The notes: generated by a model from the sequence alone, not told the origin. A stretch of DNA of 64,000 bases from Wenzhouxiangellaceae bacterium (GCA_018334995.1 JAGXKW010000006.1:1-64000), one strand, 5' to 3'. Counted from the stretch's first letter, positions 8,431-19,305 are shown. Program-made: numbers and translations.

Positions 8431-8590
8431 GAAACCGCAAATGAACGCGAATAAACGCAAATTACTGATGAGACAACAGCGCAATCTGATCAGCGCTTTT
8501 CAGACGCTTCCGGATTGGTACCCGGTCTGATTCGATGTTCACGCATGATTTCAGGCTTTATTTGCGTTCATTCGCGTTCATTTGCGGTTC
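8431..8590. repeat. 31-bp near-perfect inverted repeat built from ACGC(A/G)AAT units
   Basis: The left arm at 8431-8462 reads as ACCGCAAATGAACGCGAAT plus further units. The right arm at 8560-8590 is its reverse complement with about two differences and one length change. Each arm is three repeats of a 10- to 11-base unit (CGCAAATGAA-like). The 97 bases between the arms have no ORF or recognised motif. The element lies between the terminator and dusB and accounts for the 310-bp gene-free stretch 8371-8680; in RNA the arms could form a roughly 30-bp stem. Confidence 0.85.
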
Positions 8591-8680
8591 AAAAAGGTTT
8601 TCGGGCCGTCCGGCGACGATCGCTGAACGCTGTCGCGTCTTCTACGTGACCAGGTGTGGTTTTAATCGGGATAAACGGGT

Positions 8681-9667
8681 TTGAGGATCGGATCGCATTG
8701 CATTGACCCGGCGCTGGGGCTGGCGCCGATGGCCGGTGTCACGGACAAGCCGTTCCGGTTGTTGTGCCGGCGCATGGGCGCGGGGCTGGCGACCTCGGAG
8801 ATGACCTCGGCCAATCCGCAGTTGCGCGGCAGCCGAAAGTCGATCGAGCGGCTGGATCATGCCGGCGAGCCGGGGCCGATCAGCGTGCAGATCGCCGGTA
8901 CCGAGCCGGAACAGATGGCCGAGTTCGCCCGCTACAACGTCGATCGCGGCGCCGAGATCATCGACATCAACATGGGCTGTCCGGCGAAAAAAGTCTGCAA
9001 GGCGTGGGCCGGATCGGCGCTTATGCGCGACGCGGGCAAGGTCGAGGCCATCCTTCGGGCGGTGGTCGGCGCAGTCGACACTCCGGTCACGCTCAAGATC
9101 CGCACCGGCTGGGCGCACGACGCGAAGAACGCCCCGGTCGTCGCCCGCATCGCCGAGGATGCCGGGGTCAAGGCGCTGGCGATCCACGGCCGCACCCGCG
9201 ACCAGAAGTACCAGGGCAGTGCCGAGTACGACACCATCGCGGCGATCAAGCAGGCCATCTCGATACCGGTGTGGGCCAACGGCGATGTCGATTCGCCCGA
9301 AAAAGCCAGGCAGGTGCTCGACCATACCGGCGCCGATGGTCTGCTGATCGGTCGCGCCGCCCAGGGCCGGCCCTGGCTATTCGAAGAGATCCGATATTTC
9401 CTGGATACCGGCCGGCGTCTGCCGGAGAAGTCGCCGGCCGAGGTCGGCGCCATACTGGGCGAGCATCTCGAGGCGTTGCACGCCTTCTACGGTGAGGATC
9501 GCGGTGTGCGCATCGCGCGCAAGCACCTGGGGTGGTACGTCAAGGCACACCCGGGGCGCGAGGTCTTTGTGCAGCAGGTGAACCGGCTCGACGATGCCGC
9601 CGCCCAGATCGCCCGAACGCGAGCGTATTTCGAGCGGCTGGACGATGTTCTGGGCGCGGTCGCCTGA
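8681..9667 (+). CDS. dusB: tRNA-dihydrouridine synthase B
   Basis: A 328-residue FMN enzyme that reduces uridine to dihydrouridine in tRNA (E. coli DusB modifies U17). The TIM-barrel start LAPMAGVTDKPFR, the catalytic loop DINMGCPAKKVCKAWAGSALM with Cys100, and KIRTGWAHDAKNAP plus IHGRTRDQKYQG are the family signature motifs in order. Length is typical. The TTG at 8681 gives MRIGSHCID, aligning exactly with the usual DusB N terminus, so the weak start codon is accepted; no strong Shine-Dalgarno is visible. In enteric bacteria fis follows dusB; here it does not. Confidence 0.95.
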   Translation: MRIGSHCIDPALGLAPMAGVTDKPFRLLCRRMGAGLATSEMTSANPQLRGSRKSIERLDHAGEPGPISVQIAGTEPEQMAEFARYNVDRGAEIIDINMGCPAKKVCKAWAGSALMRDAGKVEAILRAVVGAVDTPVTLKIRTGWAHDAKNAPVVARIAEDAGVKALAIHGRTRDQKYQGSAEYDTIAAIKQAISIPVWANGDVDSPEKARQVLDHTGADGLLIGRAAQGRPWLFEEIRYFLDTGRRLPEKSPAEVGAILGEHLEALHAFYGEDRGVRIARKHLGWYVKAHPGREVFVQQVNRLDDAAAQIARTRAYFERLDDVLGAVA

Positions 9668-9786
9668 TTCCGACGCCGGCATCAGGCCAAAAACCGCGGC
9701 CCGGCTTCGATCCCTCTGGCGGGCGACTTGCACCGCGACGACAGACCTGCTTCAATCGGGGGCCGTTGCCGACAAGAGACCCGAGC

Positions 9787-11262
9787 ATGGATTCGATTCA
9801 CGACCCCGACGGCACGCGCCTGCCGATCAAGCTGGATTCCACCTCCAACGGCGAGTACGAGCCGATCCCGCTCGACGCCGCCGGCGAACTGGCCAACCGC
9901 ATGGCCCACGAGGCTGCCGGAGAGAATGCCAGGCGCCTGGACCGCACGCGCCGCGATTTCCTGGTTTCGAGCTGCGGAGCGGCCTCGACGCTGCTGGCGT
10001 TCAACGCCGCCAACGCGGCGGTCGGACGCACCGGTGGACTGTTCGCGCTGGCCGACGAGGCGGCGCTGGACGAGAATGCCGCGCAGGCGGCACTGAACGG
10101 CGACGAGTTCATATTCGACGTCCAGGGGCATTTCGTGAACCCCACCGGCGCCTGGCTTCAGCACGTACCCGAGGACGCGAAACCGCTGTCGGGCATGCCG
10201 GCGGCCGGTTGCGCCCTGGGCGAGGGCCCGGGCGCGCGCTCGTATCTGAAGTGCCTTGGGCCGGACGCGTTCGTCAAGGACGTGTTCATGGATTCCGACA
10301 CCGACGTCATGGTGCTGTCGTTCGTGCCGAGTACCCGCGAAGGCGAGCCGCTGACCATCGAGGAGGCCGCGGCCGCGCGCGATATCGTCGCCAGCCTGGA
10401 AGGCACGCATCGGTTGCTGCTGCACGGCCGCGTCAATCCCAACCAGGCCGGCGATGTCGACGACATGCGGCGGCTGCGCGACGACTTCGGCATCCAGGCC
10501 TGGAAAACCTATACCCAATGGGGGCCGGACGGCAACGGCTATTTCCTCACCGATGCCGACACCGGCATCCCGTTCCTCGAGACCGCGAAAAGCCTGGATG
10601 TGCCGGTCGTGGCCATCCACAAGGGCATCCCTTTCGGCGAGCAAAGCTACCGGCATTCGCTGTGCACCGACATCGGTCCGGCGGCGAAGAAGTATCCCGG
10701 CCTGAGCTTCCTGATCTACCACTCCGGCTTCGTGCCGGGCCAGCCGGAGGGTCCGTACGATCCCGAGCGCAACGAAGGCATCGATTCGCTGGTCAGGACG
10801 GTCGTTGAACACGACCTGAAAGGAGGCAACGTCTACGCCGAGCTGGGCTCGACCTGGCGCTTCCTCATGCGCGACCCGGATTCGGCCGCCCACGCGCTGG
10901 GCAAGCTGCTGAAATACCTTGGCGAGGACAACATCCTGTGGGGCACCGACTCGATCTGGTACGGCTCGCCCCAGGACCAGATCCAGGCCTTTCGCGCCTT
11001 CCAGATCAGCGAGGAGCTTCAAGAGCGCCACGGCTATCCGGCACTCACGCCCGAAGTCAAGCGCAGGATCTTCGGCCTGAATGCGCTCAGGCCCTACCGC
11101 CTGGAAGCGGGCGTGCTCGAGCATCACCTGGGCAACGACGCCGTCGAAATCGCCCGGGCCGAATATGCCCCGGTGGCGGACCCGCATTACCGGACCTTCG
11201 GCCCGAAAACGCGGCGCGAGTTCATGAACCTGATGCGCTGGACCGGCGGCGAAAGGGCTTGA
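9787..11262 (+). CDS. Tat-exported amidohydrolase (amidohydrolase_2 family)
   Basis: A 491-residue protein of the metal-dependent amidohydrolase family (PF04909). It has an internal twin-arginine signal about 55 residues in (TRRDFLVSSCGAASTLLAF), preceded by an unusually long hydrophilic leader (DSIHDPDGTRLP onward). The mature part begins the barrel with EFIFDVQGHFVNP and continues with VAIHKGIPFG, FLIYHSGFVPG, VYAELGSTW and ILWGTDSIWYG, which contain the His and Asp residues expected of the metal site. Such exported members are mostly uncharacterised; decarboxylase or hydrolase activity is possible. ATG 9787 lies after the end of dusB and includes the complete leader. Substrate unknown. Confidence 0.82.
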   Translation: MDSIHDPDGTRLPIKLDSTSNGEYEPIPLDAAGELANRMAHEAAGENARRLDRTRRDFLVSSCGAASTLLAFNAANAAVGRTGGLFALADEAALDENAAQAALNGDEFIFDVQGHFVNPTGAWLQHVPEDAKPLSGMPAAGCALGEGPGARSYLKCLGPDAFVKDVFMDSDTDVMVLSFVPSTREGEPLTIEEAAAARDIVASLEGTHRLLLHGRVNPNQAGDVDDMRRLRDDFGIQAWKTYTQWGPDGNGYFLTDADTGIPFLETAKSLDVPVVAIHKGIPFGEQSYRHSLCTDIGPAAKKYPGLSFLIYHSGFVPGQPEGPYDPERNEGIDSLVRTVVEHDLKGGNVYAELGSTWRFLMRDPDSAAHALGKLLKYLGEDNILWGTDSIWYGSPQDQIQAFRAFQISEELQERHGYPALTPEVKRRIFGLNALRPYRLEAGVLEHHLGNDAVEIARAEYAPVADPHYRTFGPKTRREFMNLMRWTGGERA

Positions 11263-11356
11263 CTCTTCCGTCTTCCTGTCTTGCGCGCGGCAGTTCGGTC
11301 GCCGGCAAACGGGCCGGAGCCCATGGATAATCGAATCGAGCTAGAATGAAAGACGA

Positions 11357-11445
11357 TTCCTCGGGGCGGCGATTCTTCGCCTGAGACATCCAGTCGGATG
11401 GACCCGTTGAACCTGATCCGGTTAATGCCGGCGTAGGGACAGGAA
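11357..11445 (+). promoter_or_regulatory. thiamine pyrophosphate (TPP/THI-box) riboswitch
   Basis: The conserved core is complete: TCGGGG near 11361, CTGAGA at 11381-11386, ACCCGTTGAACCTGATCCGG (11402-11421), and TAATGCCGGCGTAGGGA ending near 11439. P1 is closed by TTCCT (11357-11361) with AGGAA (11441-11445). A near-consensus -10 box TAGAAT at 11342-11347 places the transcript start about ten bases before P1. It precedes a TonB receptor-PnuT-kinase operon, so high intracellular TPP should shut off thiamine uptake. The 90 bases from P1 to the start codon could hold an anti-terminator or Shine-Dalgarno sequestering stem; I could not decide which. Confidence 0.95.
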
Positions 11446-11535
11446 CCCGAAAGCGTCCGGCGTCCTCGCGCCCGGCCGCTTCCAGAAATCCCTCGTGCAT
11501 ACCGGGTCTCCACTGGCTTTTGACGGAGACTCAAC

Positions 11536-13653
11536 ATGAAAACCCTTTCACTGCTGGCCGCGCTTTCGCTGACCGTTCCGCATGCCGTTTCGGCCCAGGC
11601 CGGGCCGCCGTTGCGGATCGGGGACCCGATCGTGGTGACCGCCGATTTCCGCCAGCTCGGTCTGTTCGATCTCAGCGGCAGCGCCACCGTGATCGACGGC
11701 GAGACCCTGCGCCAGCGCAGTGCCTCGCATATCGACCGGGTGCTGAACCTGGCCCCCAACGTCAATTTCGCCGCCGGCGCCTCGCGCGGAAGATTCTTCC
11801 AGATCCGCGGCATCGGCGAGCGCAGCCAGTTCGTCGAGCCGATGAACGCCTCGGTCGGCCTGCTGGTCGACGGCATCGACATGAGCGGCATCGGCGGCGC
11901 GGCCACGACCCTGGACATCGAGCAGGTGGAGGTGCTGCGCGGCCCGCAGGGCACGCTGTTCGGGGCCAATGCGCTGGCCGGGATGATCAACATGGTCTCC
12001 GGCAGCCCCACCGACGTATTCACCGGCCGCTTCGAGACCCGGGTCGCCGAGCACGGAACCCGCACCTTCGAAGGCGTGCTTTCCGGCCCGGTCAGCGACA
12101 CGCTCGGCTACCGCGTGGCGTATTCGAATCACAAAAGCGACGGCTACCAGAACAACGCCTTCCTGGGCGTCGGCGACACCGCCGACTTCGATGAGCAGAC
12201 GCTGCGCACCAAGCTCTCATGGCAGCCGCACGAAGACCTGAACGTGGACCTGACCGGGCTGTACCTGGACGTCGACAACGGCTTCGACGGCTTCTCGCTG
12301 GACAATACCCGCACCACGTTTTCCGACCAACCGGGCCACGACCGCCAGGAAACGCTGGCCGGGTCGGCGCGGGTGAACTGGAAGGCGCATGACGCGTTCA
12401 GCGTGGAGGCCTTGCTCAGCCATACCGACGCCGACCTCGAATACGGTTTCGACGAGGACTGGAGCTTTGTCGATTTCTGCGATGCGTTCGACTGCCTGGC
12501 GCCGGCATTCTCGTCGTTCGACAACTACATTCGCGACAACCGCAATACCACGCTCGACCTGCGCATGATCTCCGATACCGGCCGGGACGAGGCCGGTTGG
12601 GTCGTGGGCGCGTACTACCGCGACCAGACCCAGGAACTGCGTCGGGTCTATACCTTTCTGCCCGAAGATTTCCTGCGTGATTACGACACCGAAAACCGGG
12701 CCGTGTACGGCCAGTTCGATCTTCCGCTGGCCCGGCGGATGAAGCTGGTTGCCGGGTTGCGCTACGAGCAGCGCGACGCCGACTATGTCGACAGCGATGG
12801 CGCGGTGTTCGCCCCGGACGAGGACATGTGGGGCGGCCGGCTGGCGCTGGAGTACCGAACCGCCGGCGGCGGTCTCTGGTACGCGCTGGCCTCGCGCGGC
12901 TACCGGGCCGGCGGCGTCAACAGCGAATCGGCCGTTCCCGACGACCAGCGCGAGTTCGACACCGAAACGATGTGGAACTACGAACTCGGGGTCAAGACCC
13001 GCCTGCTGCAGGATCGGATCGACCTGCGCGCGGCCCTGTTTTTCCAGGATCGCGACGACGTGCAGACCGACCAGTCGCTGGTGCTGCCGATCGAGGGCGA
13101 ATCCTGTCCGTGCCGGTTCATCGATTTCGAGACCAACGCCACGGCCGCGCAGAGCTACGGCCTGGAAGTCGAAATCAACTGGCGCGCCAGCCGCTGGTTC
13201 GAGGCCTACGCCAGCCTGGGCTTGCTCGACTCGCAGTTCGACGACTTCCTGAATTTTTCCCACGTCGACGCCGACCCCGAAAACGGCGTGCCGTTCGACA
13301 TGGACGGCCGCGACGTGCCGCATGCGCCGAATTACCAGGCGGCCCTGGGCGGGATCTTCCAGTGGTCCGACCACTGGTACGCGCGCGTCGAGGCCGAAGC
13401 CAGGGACGCCTTCTTCTTCTCAAGCCGGCACGAAGTCCGCTCCGACGCCTACGAGCTGTTTCACCTGCGCCTGGGCTACCGCACCCCGCGCTGGGACCTG
13501 GCGGTGTGGGCGCGCAACCTCACCGACGAAGACGTCAAGACGCGCGGCTTCGGCGGATTCGGCAACGATCCGCGCAAGGGCTACGTCGTCGAGCCGTACT
13601 TTCAGTTCGGCGCGCCGCGTGTGGTCGGCGCGAGTGCAAGTTATGTCTTCTGA
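11536..13653 (+). CDS. TonB-dependent outer-membrane receptor, probable thiamine receptor
   Basis: A 705-residue outer-membrane receptor with a Sec signal (MKTLSLLAALSLTVPHAVSA). The plug domain (about residues 30-150) contains GSATVIDGETLRQRSASHID and the canonical EVLRGPQGTLFGANALAG. The 22-strand barrel ends in an aromatic C terminus (GASASYVF). Energy comes from TonB-ExbBD. Its position directly behind a TPP riboswitch and before a PnuT-like permease points to thiamine (or a phosphate ester or precursor) as substrate, as in the omr-pnuT clusters known from other TPP regulons. Without that context the substrate could not be read from sequence. Confidence 0.9.
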   Translation: MKTLSLLAALSLTVPHAVSAQAGPPLRIGDPIVVTADFRQLGLFDLSGSATVIDGETLRQRSASHIDRVLNLAPNVNFAAGASRGRFFQIRGIGERSQFVEPMNASVGLLVDGIDMSGIGGAATTLDIEQVEVLRGPQGTLFGANALAGMINMVSGSPTDVFTGRFETRVAEHGTRTFEGVLSGPVSDTLGYRVAYSNHKSDGYQNNAFLGVGDTADFDEQTLRTKLSWQPHEDLNVDLTGLYLDVDNGFDGFSLDNTRTTFSDQPGHDRQETLAGSARVNWKAHDAFSVEALLSHTDADLEYGFDEDWSFVDFCDAFDCLAPAFSSFDNYIRDNRNTTLDLRMISDTGRDEAGWVVGAYYRDQTQELRRVYTFLPEDFLRDYDTENRAVYGQFDLPLARRMKLVAGLRYEQRDADYVDSDGAVFAPDEDMWGGRLALEYRTAGGGLWYALASRGYRAGGVNSESAVPDDQREFDTETMWNYELGVKTRLLQDRIDLRAALFFQDRDDVQTDQSLVLPIEGESCPCRFIDFETNATAAQSYGLEVEINWRASRWFEAYASLGLLDSQFDDFLNFSHVDADPENGVPFDMDGRDVPHAPNYQAALGGIFQWSDHWYARVEAEARDAFFFSSRHEVRSDAYELFHLRLGYRTPRWDLAVWARNLTDEDVKTRGFGGFGNDPRKGYVVEPYFQFGAPRVVGASASYVF

Positions 13654-14308
13654 TGCGCTTGCGGTGCAGCCCGGCCCGCCCGCAGGCTGGCTGGAGGCGT
13701 TCGCCGAGCGCGCCGCGCAGATGTCGGGCTGGGAGGTCGCCGCGGTACTGCTGGCGGTGGCCTACCTGCTGCTGGCGGTGCGCCAGAACCGTCTTTGCTG
13801 GGTGGCCGCGTTCATCAGCACGGCGCTGTACACCCTGCTGTTCTGGCAGGTCCAGTTGATGATGCAGTCGGCGCTGAACGTCTACTACATGGTCATGGCG
13901 GTGTACGGCTGGTGGCACTGGCGCCACGGCGGCCAGAACCGCGCCGATGGTACCGGGGCGCGGCTTCCGATCAAGCGCTGGAGCGGACGCCGGCATCTGC
14001 TGGTGCTGGGACTGATCGCGGCCTGCGCGCTGATTTCGGGTGCGCTGCTGGACGCCAACACCCGCGCGGCCTGGCCGTATCTCGATTCGGTCGTGACCTG
14101 GGGCGCGGTGGTGACCACCTGGATGGTGGCGCGCAAGGTGCTGGAGAACTGGGCCTACTGGATGGTCATCAACAGCCTGGCGATCTTTCTGTTCATCGAC
14201 CGCGGCATGGTGCTCACCGCCGGGCTGCATGCGTCCTATCTGATCATCTCGGTGTTCGGCTGGACAAGCTGGTACCGGGATTATCGGAAACATGATCGGG
14301 TGCATTGA
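13643..14308 (+). CDS. pnuT: PnuC/PnuT-family permease, probable thiamine transporter
   Basis: A 221-residue inner-membrane protein of the PnuC family (PF04973) with about seven hydrophobic segments. Family features include the early W-E-V-A-A-V-LLAVAYLLLAVRQN helix, Trp/Tyr-rich NVYYMVMAVYGWWHWR and the C-terminal ISVFGWTSWYRDYRK. PnuC members move vitamins by facilitated diffusion coupled to intracellular phosphorylation; those in TPP regulons carry thiamine. ATG 13643 overlaps the receptor gene's last 11 bases, and the downstream kinase gene is the expected trapping partner. This end-to-end logic makes thiamine far more likely than nicotinamide riboside. Confidence 0.87.
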   Translation: MSSDALAVQPGPPAGWLEAFAERAAQMSGWEVAAVLLAVAYLLLAVRQNRLCWVAAFISTALYTLLFWQVQLMMQSALNVYYMVMAVYGWWHWRHGGQNRADGTGARLPIKRWSGRRHLLVLGLIAACALISGALLDANTRAAWPYLDSVVTWGAVVTTWMVARKVLENWAYWMVINSLAIFLFIDRGMVLTAGLHASYLIISVFGWTSWYRDYRKHDRVH

Positions 14309-14337
14309 TCGATGCGCGGGCGCCGGCGGGCTTCGAG

Positions 14338-14415
14338 GCCGGAACCGGTGGCAACGGGTCGCCCTGGTTCGACGCGTGGCGAGGCCCGCGGCGACCCGTT
14401 GCCGCCGGCTCCGGC
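14338..14415 (+). repeat. 26-bp GC-rich hairpin between pnuT and the kinase gene
   Basis: The arm 14338-14363 (GCCGGAACCGGTGGCAACGG onward) and the arm 14390-14415 are reverse complements over 26 bases with one A-C mismatch and one G-U pair in RNA. The loop is 26 bases. No T tract follows, so it is not a standard intrinsic terminator. It fills the middle of the 184-bp spacer and may attenuate or stabilise the message between the transporter and kinase genes, or be a palindromic repeat element. Confidence 0.8.
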
Positions 14416-14492
14416 AGGCCGCGGCATCCTGGCGCGGTCCGCTCGTTGCAATCCCGGGGACTGGCCGGACGATCTGACCAGACGAGTGCTTG

Positions 14493-15254
14493 ATGGACAC
14501 TGACATGCCGGCACCAACATACACCGAGATCGAGCGACTGCTCGACGGCTGGCGCGATTGGGGGCTTTCGCTTACCGGTCGGCCGCGGGTCCTTGCGCCG
14601 GTGCCCGGCGGCAGGACCAACCGGAACTTTCGGCTCTCGGCGCCGGGCCTGGATCATGACCTGCTGCTGCGCCTGAACCACCCCGACCCGGCGCGGCTGG
14701 GCATAAACCGCGCGCTGGAACGGGAGATCCTTTCGGCGACCGCCGGTGCAGGCATCGGTCGGGCGTTCGGTCACTGGGACCCGGCAGGACGTTTCGTGCT
14801 GTTTCCCTGGCTCGAGGCGCGCCCCTGGACCGCGGCCGATCTGGCGCGGCCGGAGCAGCGTGAGCGATTGTGGCCGCGGGTCGAGCAGCTTGGAAAAATC
14901 GAGCTGGATTGGCCAACGCGCTCCTATCACGGTTATCTCATGCACTACTGGCGCCAACTGGAACGCGCCGGCGGAGTCGACGCGGCACTGGGCGTGGCGT
15001 GGCGTGAATTCGAACCGCGGCTTCGTTCGTTCGACACGGCGCCTTGGCCGGCACGGCTGGTGCATCACGACCTGATTCCCGAAAATATCCTGGATGCCGG
15101 CCAGCGGCTGTATCTCATCGACTGGGAATACGCCGCGCCGGGGCATCCGGATATCGATGTCTGGTCGGTGGACCCGGCCGCGGTAGCCGAGCCGTTCGTC
15201 GCCGAAATGATGGCCTGGATCAACGACCTGTGGGAGCGTCTGATCGCAGTCTGA
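14493..15254 (+). CDS. phosphotransferase, probable thiamine kinase
   Basis: A 253-residue member of the APH/choline-kinase-like fold (PF01636). The key motifs are the N-terminal PGGRTNRNFRL phosphate loop, the catalytic HHDLIPENILD (Brenner-type HxDxxxxN) and the metal-binding YLIDWEYAAPGHPDID. E. coli ThiK, which phosphorylates thiamine to thiamine monophosphate, belongs to this group. Its place as third gene of a TPP-riboswitch operon makes thiamine the probable substrate and gives metabolic trapping for the PnuT-type permease. Start codon options are TTG 14490, ATG 14493 and ATG 14505; ATG 14493 was chosen. It is separated from pnuT by a hairpin. Confidence 0.83.
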   Translation: MDTDMPAPTYTEIERLLDGWRDWGLSLTGRPRVLAPVPGGRTNRNFRLSAPGLDHDLLLRLNHPDPARLGINRALEREILSATAGAGIGRAFGHWDPAGRFVLFPWLEARPWTAADLARPEQRERLWPRVEQLGKIELDWPTRSYHGYLMHYWRQLERAGGVDAALGVAWREFEPRLRSFDTAPWPARLVHHDLIPENILDAGQRLYLIDWEYAAPGHPDIDVWSVDPAAVAEPFVAEMMAWINDLWERLIAV

Positions 15255-15264
15255 TTAGGGTCCA

Positions 15265-17475
<2,211 letters not shown>

Positions 17476-17721
17476 CTACCCGCCGGCGCGAGGCGGGACA
17501 TGCCTTTCGCGCGCGATCGCCCGGGCTCGCGATACCGCGCTTTCTGCCTGGCCGGTCGTCTGTGCGTCGTCTCGGCCGTCGTCCCGGCTGTGGAGCCGGC
17601 AGGTTCATTCGAGAACTTCCGCGATGTGTGTCACGATTGAGTCCTGTGCCGGAAGCATTGCGTTCAGAATTGCGGGCATGGCGATGTATGCTTGCATCCC
17701 TTCGACCCCGGACCGCCGCGC

Positions 17722-18348
17722 ATGACCGATCGAAAAAGCAAAAACGGGGCCGCGCCGGAATCATTCGAGCCGCTCGACGAGCACGAGGTGACGCGGCTGC
17801 TGCACGAGGTCCGCGAGACGCCGGAGCTGTTCGACCAGGTGCTGCCGCTGGTCTACGACGACCTCAAGCGCATCGGCCACAACCAGCGCCGGCAGCTGGG
17901 TGCGGGCCTGACGATGCAGACCACGGCGCTGGTGCACGAAGCCTGCCTGAAGCTGCGCGATCATGCCTCCGGAGACCTCGAGAACAGGCTCCATCTCAAG
18001 CGCCTGGCGGCGATGGTGATGCGCCAGCTGATCTTCGACTACGCACGACGGCGGCAGTCGGCGAAGCGTGGCGGCGGCCAGCCGCATACCCGCGTCGAAG
18101 AGTGCCAGGTGCCGGCCGACGCGCGCGACGCCGAACTGATCCTGGCGGTCGAGAAAATCCTCGACGAGATGCGCCTGAGCAATCCGCGCATGGCCGAAGC
18201 GATCACCGCGCGTTTCTTTGCCGGCTATTCGATCGACGAGATTTCTCGGATCATGGGAATCTCCAGCCGCACGGTCACGCGCGACCTGACGCGTGCGCGG
18301 GCCTGGCTGAAAACCGAACTGGCCGATTTCGAGCCCGGCAACCGCTGA
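17722..18348 (+). CDS. ECF RNA polymerase sigma factor (Sigma70_ECF / TIGR02999 type)
   Basis: A 208-residue group 4 sigma factor. Region 2 contains LPLVYDDLKRIGHNQRR, TTALVHEACLKL and HLKRLAAMVMRQLIFDYARR, the pattern of the PF07638/TIGR02999 ECF subfamily. Region 4 carries the helix-turn-helix YSIDEISRIMGISSRTVTRD. In many genomes this subfamily sits beside serine/threonine protein kinases instead of classic anti-sigma factors; none is adjacent here. ATG 17722 is preferred over an in-frame TTG at 17692. The 276-bp spacer to divergent fadH shows no recognised operator. The target promoters are unknown. Confidence 0.9.
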   Translation: MTDRKSKNGAAPESFEPLDEHEVTRLLHEVRETPELFDQVLPLVYDDLKRIGHNQRRQLGAGLTMQTTALVHEACLKLRDHASGDLENRLHLKRLAAMVMRQLIFDYARRRQSAKRGGGQPHTRVEECQVPADARDAELILAVEKILDEMRLSNPRMAEAITARFFAGYSIDEISRIMGISSRTVTRDLTRARAWLKTELADFEPGNR

Positions 18349-18381
18349 ACCACCTGGCGGTGTGTGCGCCGGAAGGCCGTG

Positions 18382-19305
18382 CTACACCGACTGGGCTTGC
18401 GTCGAAGGCGGCCGGATCGCGGCGACGGCCTGTTCGAGCACGTCCCCGCAATCGCCCTGCAGCTTGAACTCGAGCAGCGCGTCGGCGCGGGTCAGGCCGT
18501 TGTTGATCGCCACGATCGGGAGTCCGCGCTCTGCGGCCAGGCGCGCCAGCCGGAAGCCGGACCAGACCACCAGCGAGGTGCCGACGATAAGCATGGCGTC
18601 GGCGCCCTCGACCCGCCGGTCGGCTTCGGCCAGGCGCTGGCGCGGCACCGATTCGCCGAAGAACACCACGTCGGGTTTCAGCGTGCCGCCGCAGCCGGTA
18701 CACGCGGCGATGCGAAACCCGGGGTAGGCGCGCTTGTCGTGACGAACGTCGAGCTCGGCGTCGCCGTCGGGGTTGATGCCCAGCACTTCCGGCGCCCAGT
18801 CCGGGTTGAGCCGTTCCAGGCGCTGCTGCAGCGCATCGCGGCTGGAGCCCTGGCCGCAATCCAGGCACAGTACGCGCTCGAGCCCGCCGTGCAGTTCGAT
18901 CAGCGCGTCGTGGCCGGCGCGCTGGTGCAGGCCGTCGACGTTCTGGGTGATCAGGCCGGCCGTTTTTCCGCTTTCGGCCAGCGTGGCGAGCGCGGTATGG
19001 GTGCGCCCCGGCCGGGCCTGGCGCATCACCGACCAGCCGAAATAGCTGCGCGCCCAGTAGCGGCGTCGCATCACCGGGTCGTTGATGAAATCCTGGTAGA
19101 AGATCGGCTGGCGCCGGCGCCAGCGCCCGGATTCGTCGCGATAGGCCGGAATGCCCGAACCCGTGGAACAACCGGCGCCGGTCAGCACCGCGATGCTGCG
19201 GTGGTTGTCCAGAAAGCGCGCCAGCTCGGCCACGCTGCCATTGCGGACCGCCACGTCGGGATCGGTTCTCAGCTCCGGAATTCGTGCCGCGCGTACCTGA
19301 GTCAT
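18382..19305 (-). CDS. Sir2-family NAD+-dependent protein deacylase
   Basis: A 307-residue sirtuin. It contains the NAD+-binding GAGCSTGSGIPAYR (residues 43-56), TQNVDGLHQRAG (120-131), catalytic His139 in IELHGG and the zinc cysteines C147-x2-C150 and C202-x2-C205 (CTGCGG). It lies in the class II/SIRT4-like group by length and the GSGIPAYRDESGRW loop. It removes acyl groups from lysines using NAD+ in the cytosol. ATG 19305 starts the gene; the longer upstream frame is antisense to the receptor gene. It converges on the ECF sigma gene with 33 bp between stops; functional coupling is not implied. Confidence 0.93.
   Translation of the reverse strand: MTQVRAARIPELRTDPDVAVRNGSVAELARFLDNHRSIAVLTGAGCSTGSGIPAYRDESGRWRRRQPIFYQDFINDPVMRRRYWARSYFGWSVMRQARPGRTHTALATLAESGKTAGLITQNVDGLHQRAGHDALIELHGGLERVLCLDCGQGSSRDALQQRLERLNPDWAPEVLGINPDGDAELDVRHDKRAYPGFRIAACTGCGGTLKPDVVFFGESVPRQRLAEADRRVEGADAMLIVGTSLVVWSGFRLARLAAERGLPIVAINNGLTRADALLEFKLQGDCGDVLEQAVAAIRPPSTQAQSV

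Noticed and set aside
8463-8559. small gene or RNA between the inverted arms
   Set aside because: No start/stop pair with coding bias and no recognised RNA fold; reported only as a spacer.
13643-13653. frameshift between receptor and PnuT
   Set aside because: The 11-base overlap has a proper ATG and both proteins have normal termini; it is an ordinary overlap.
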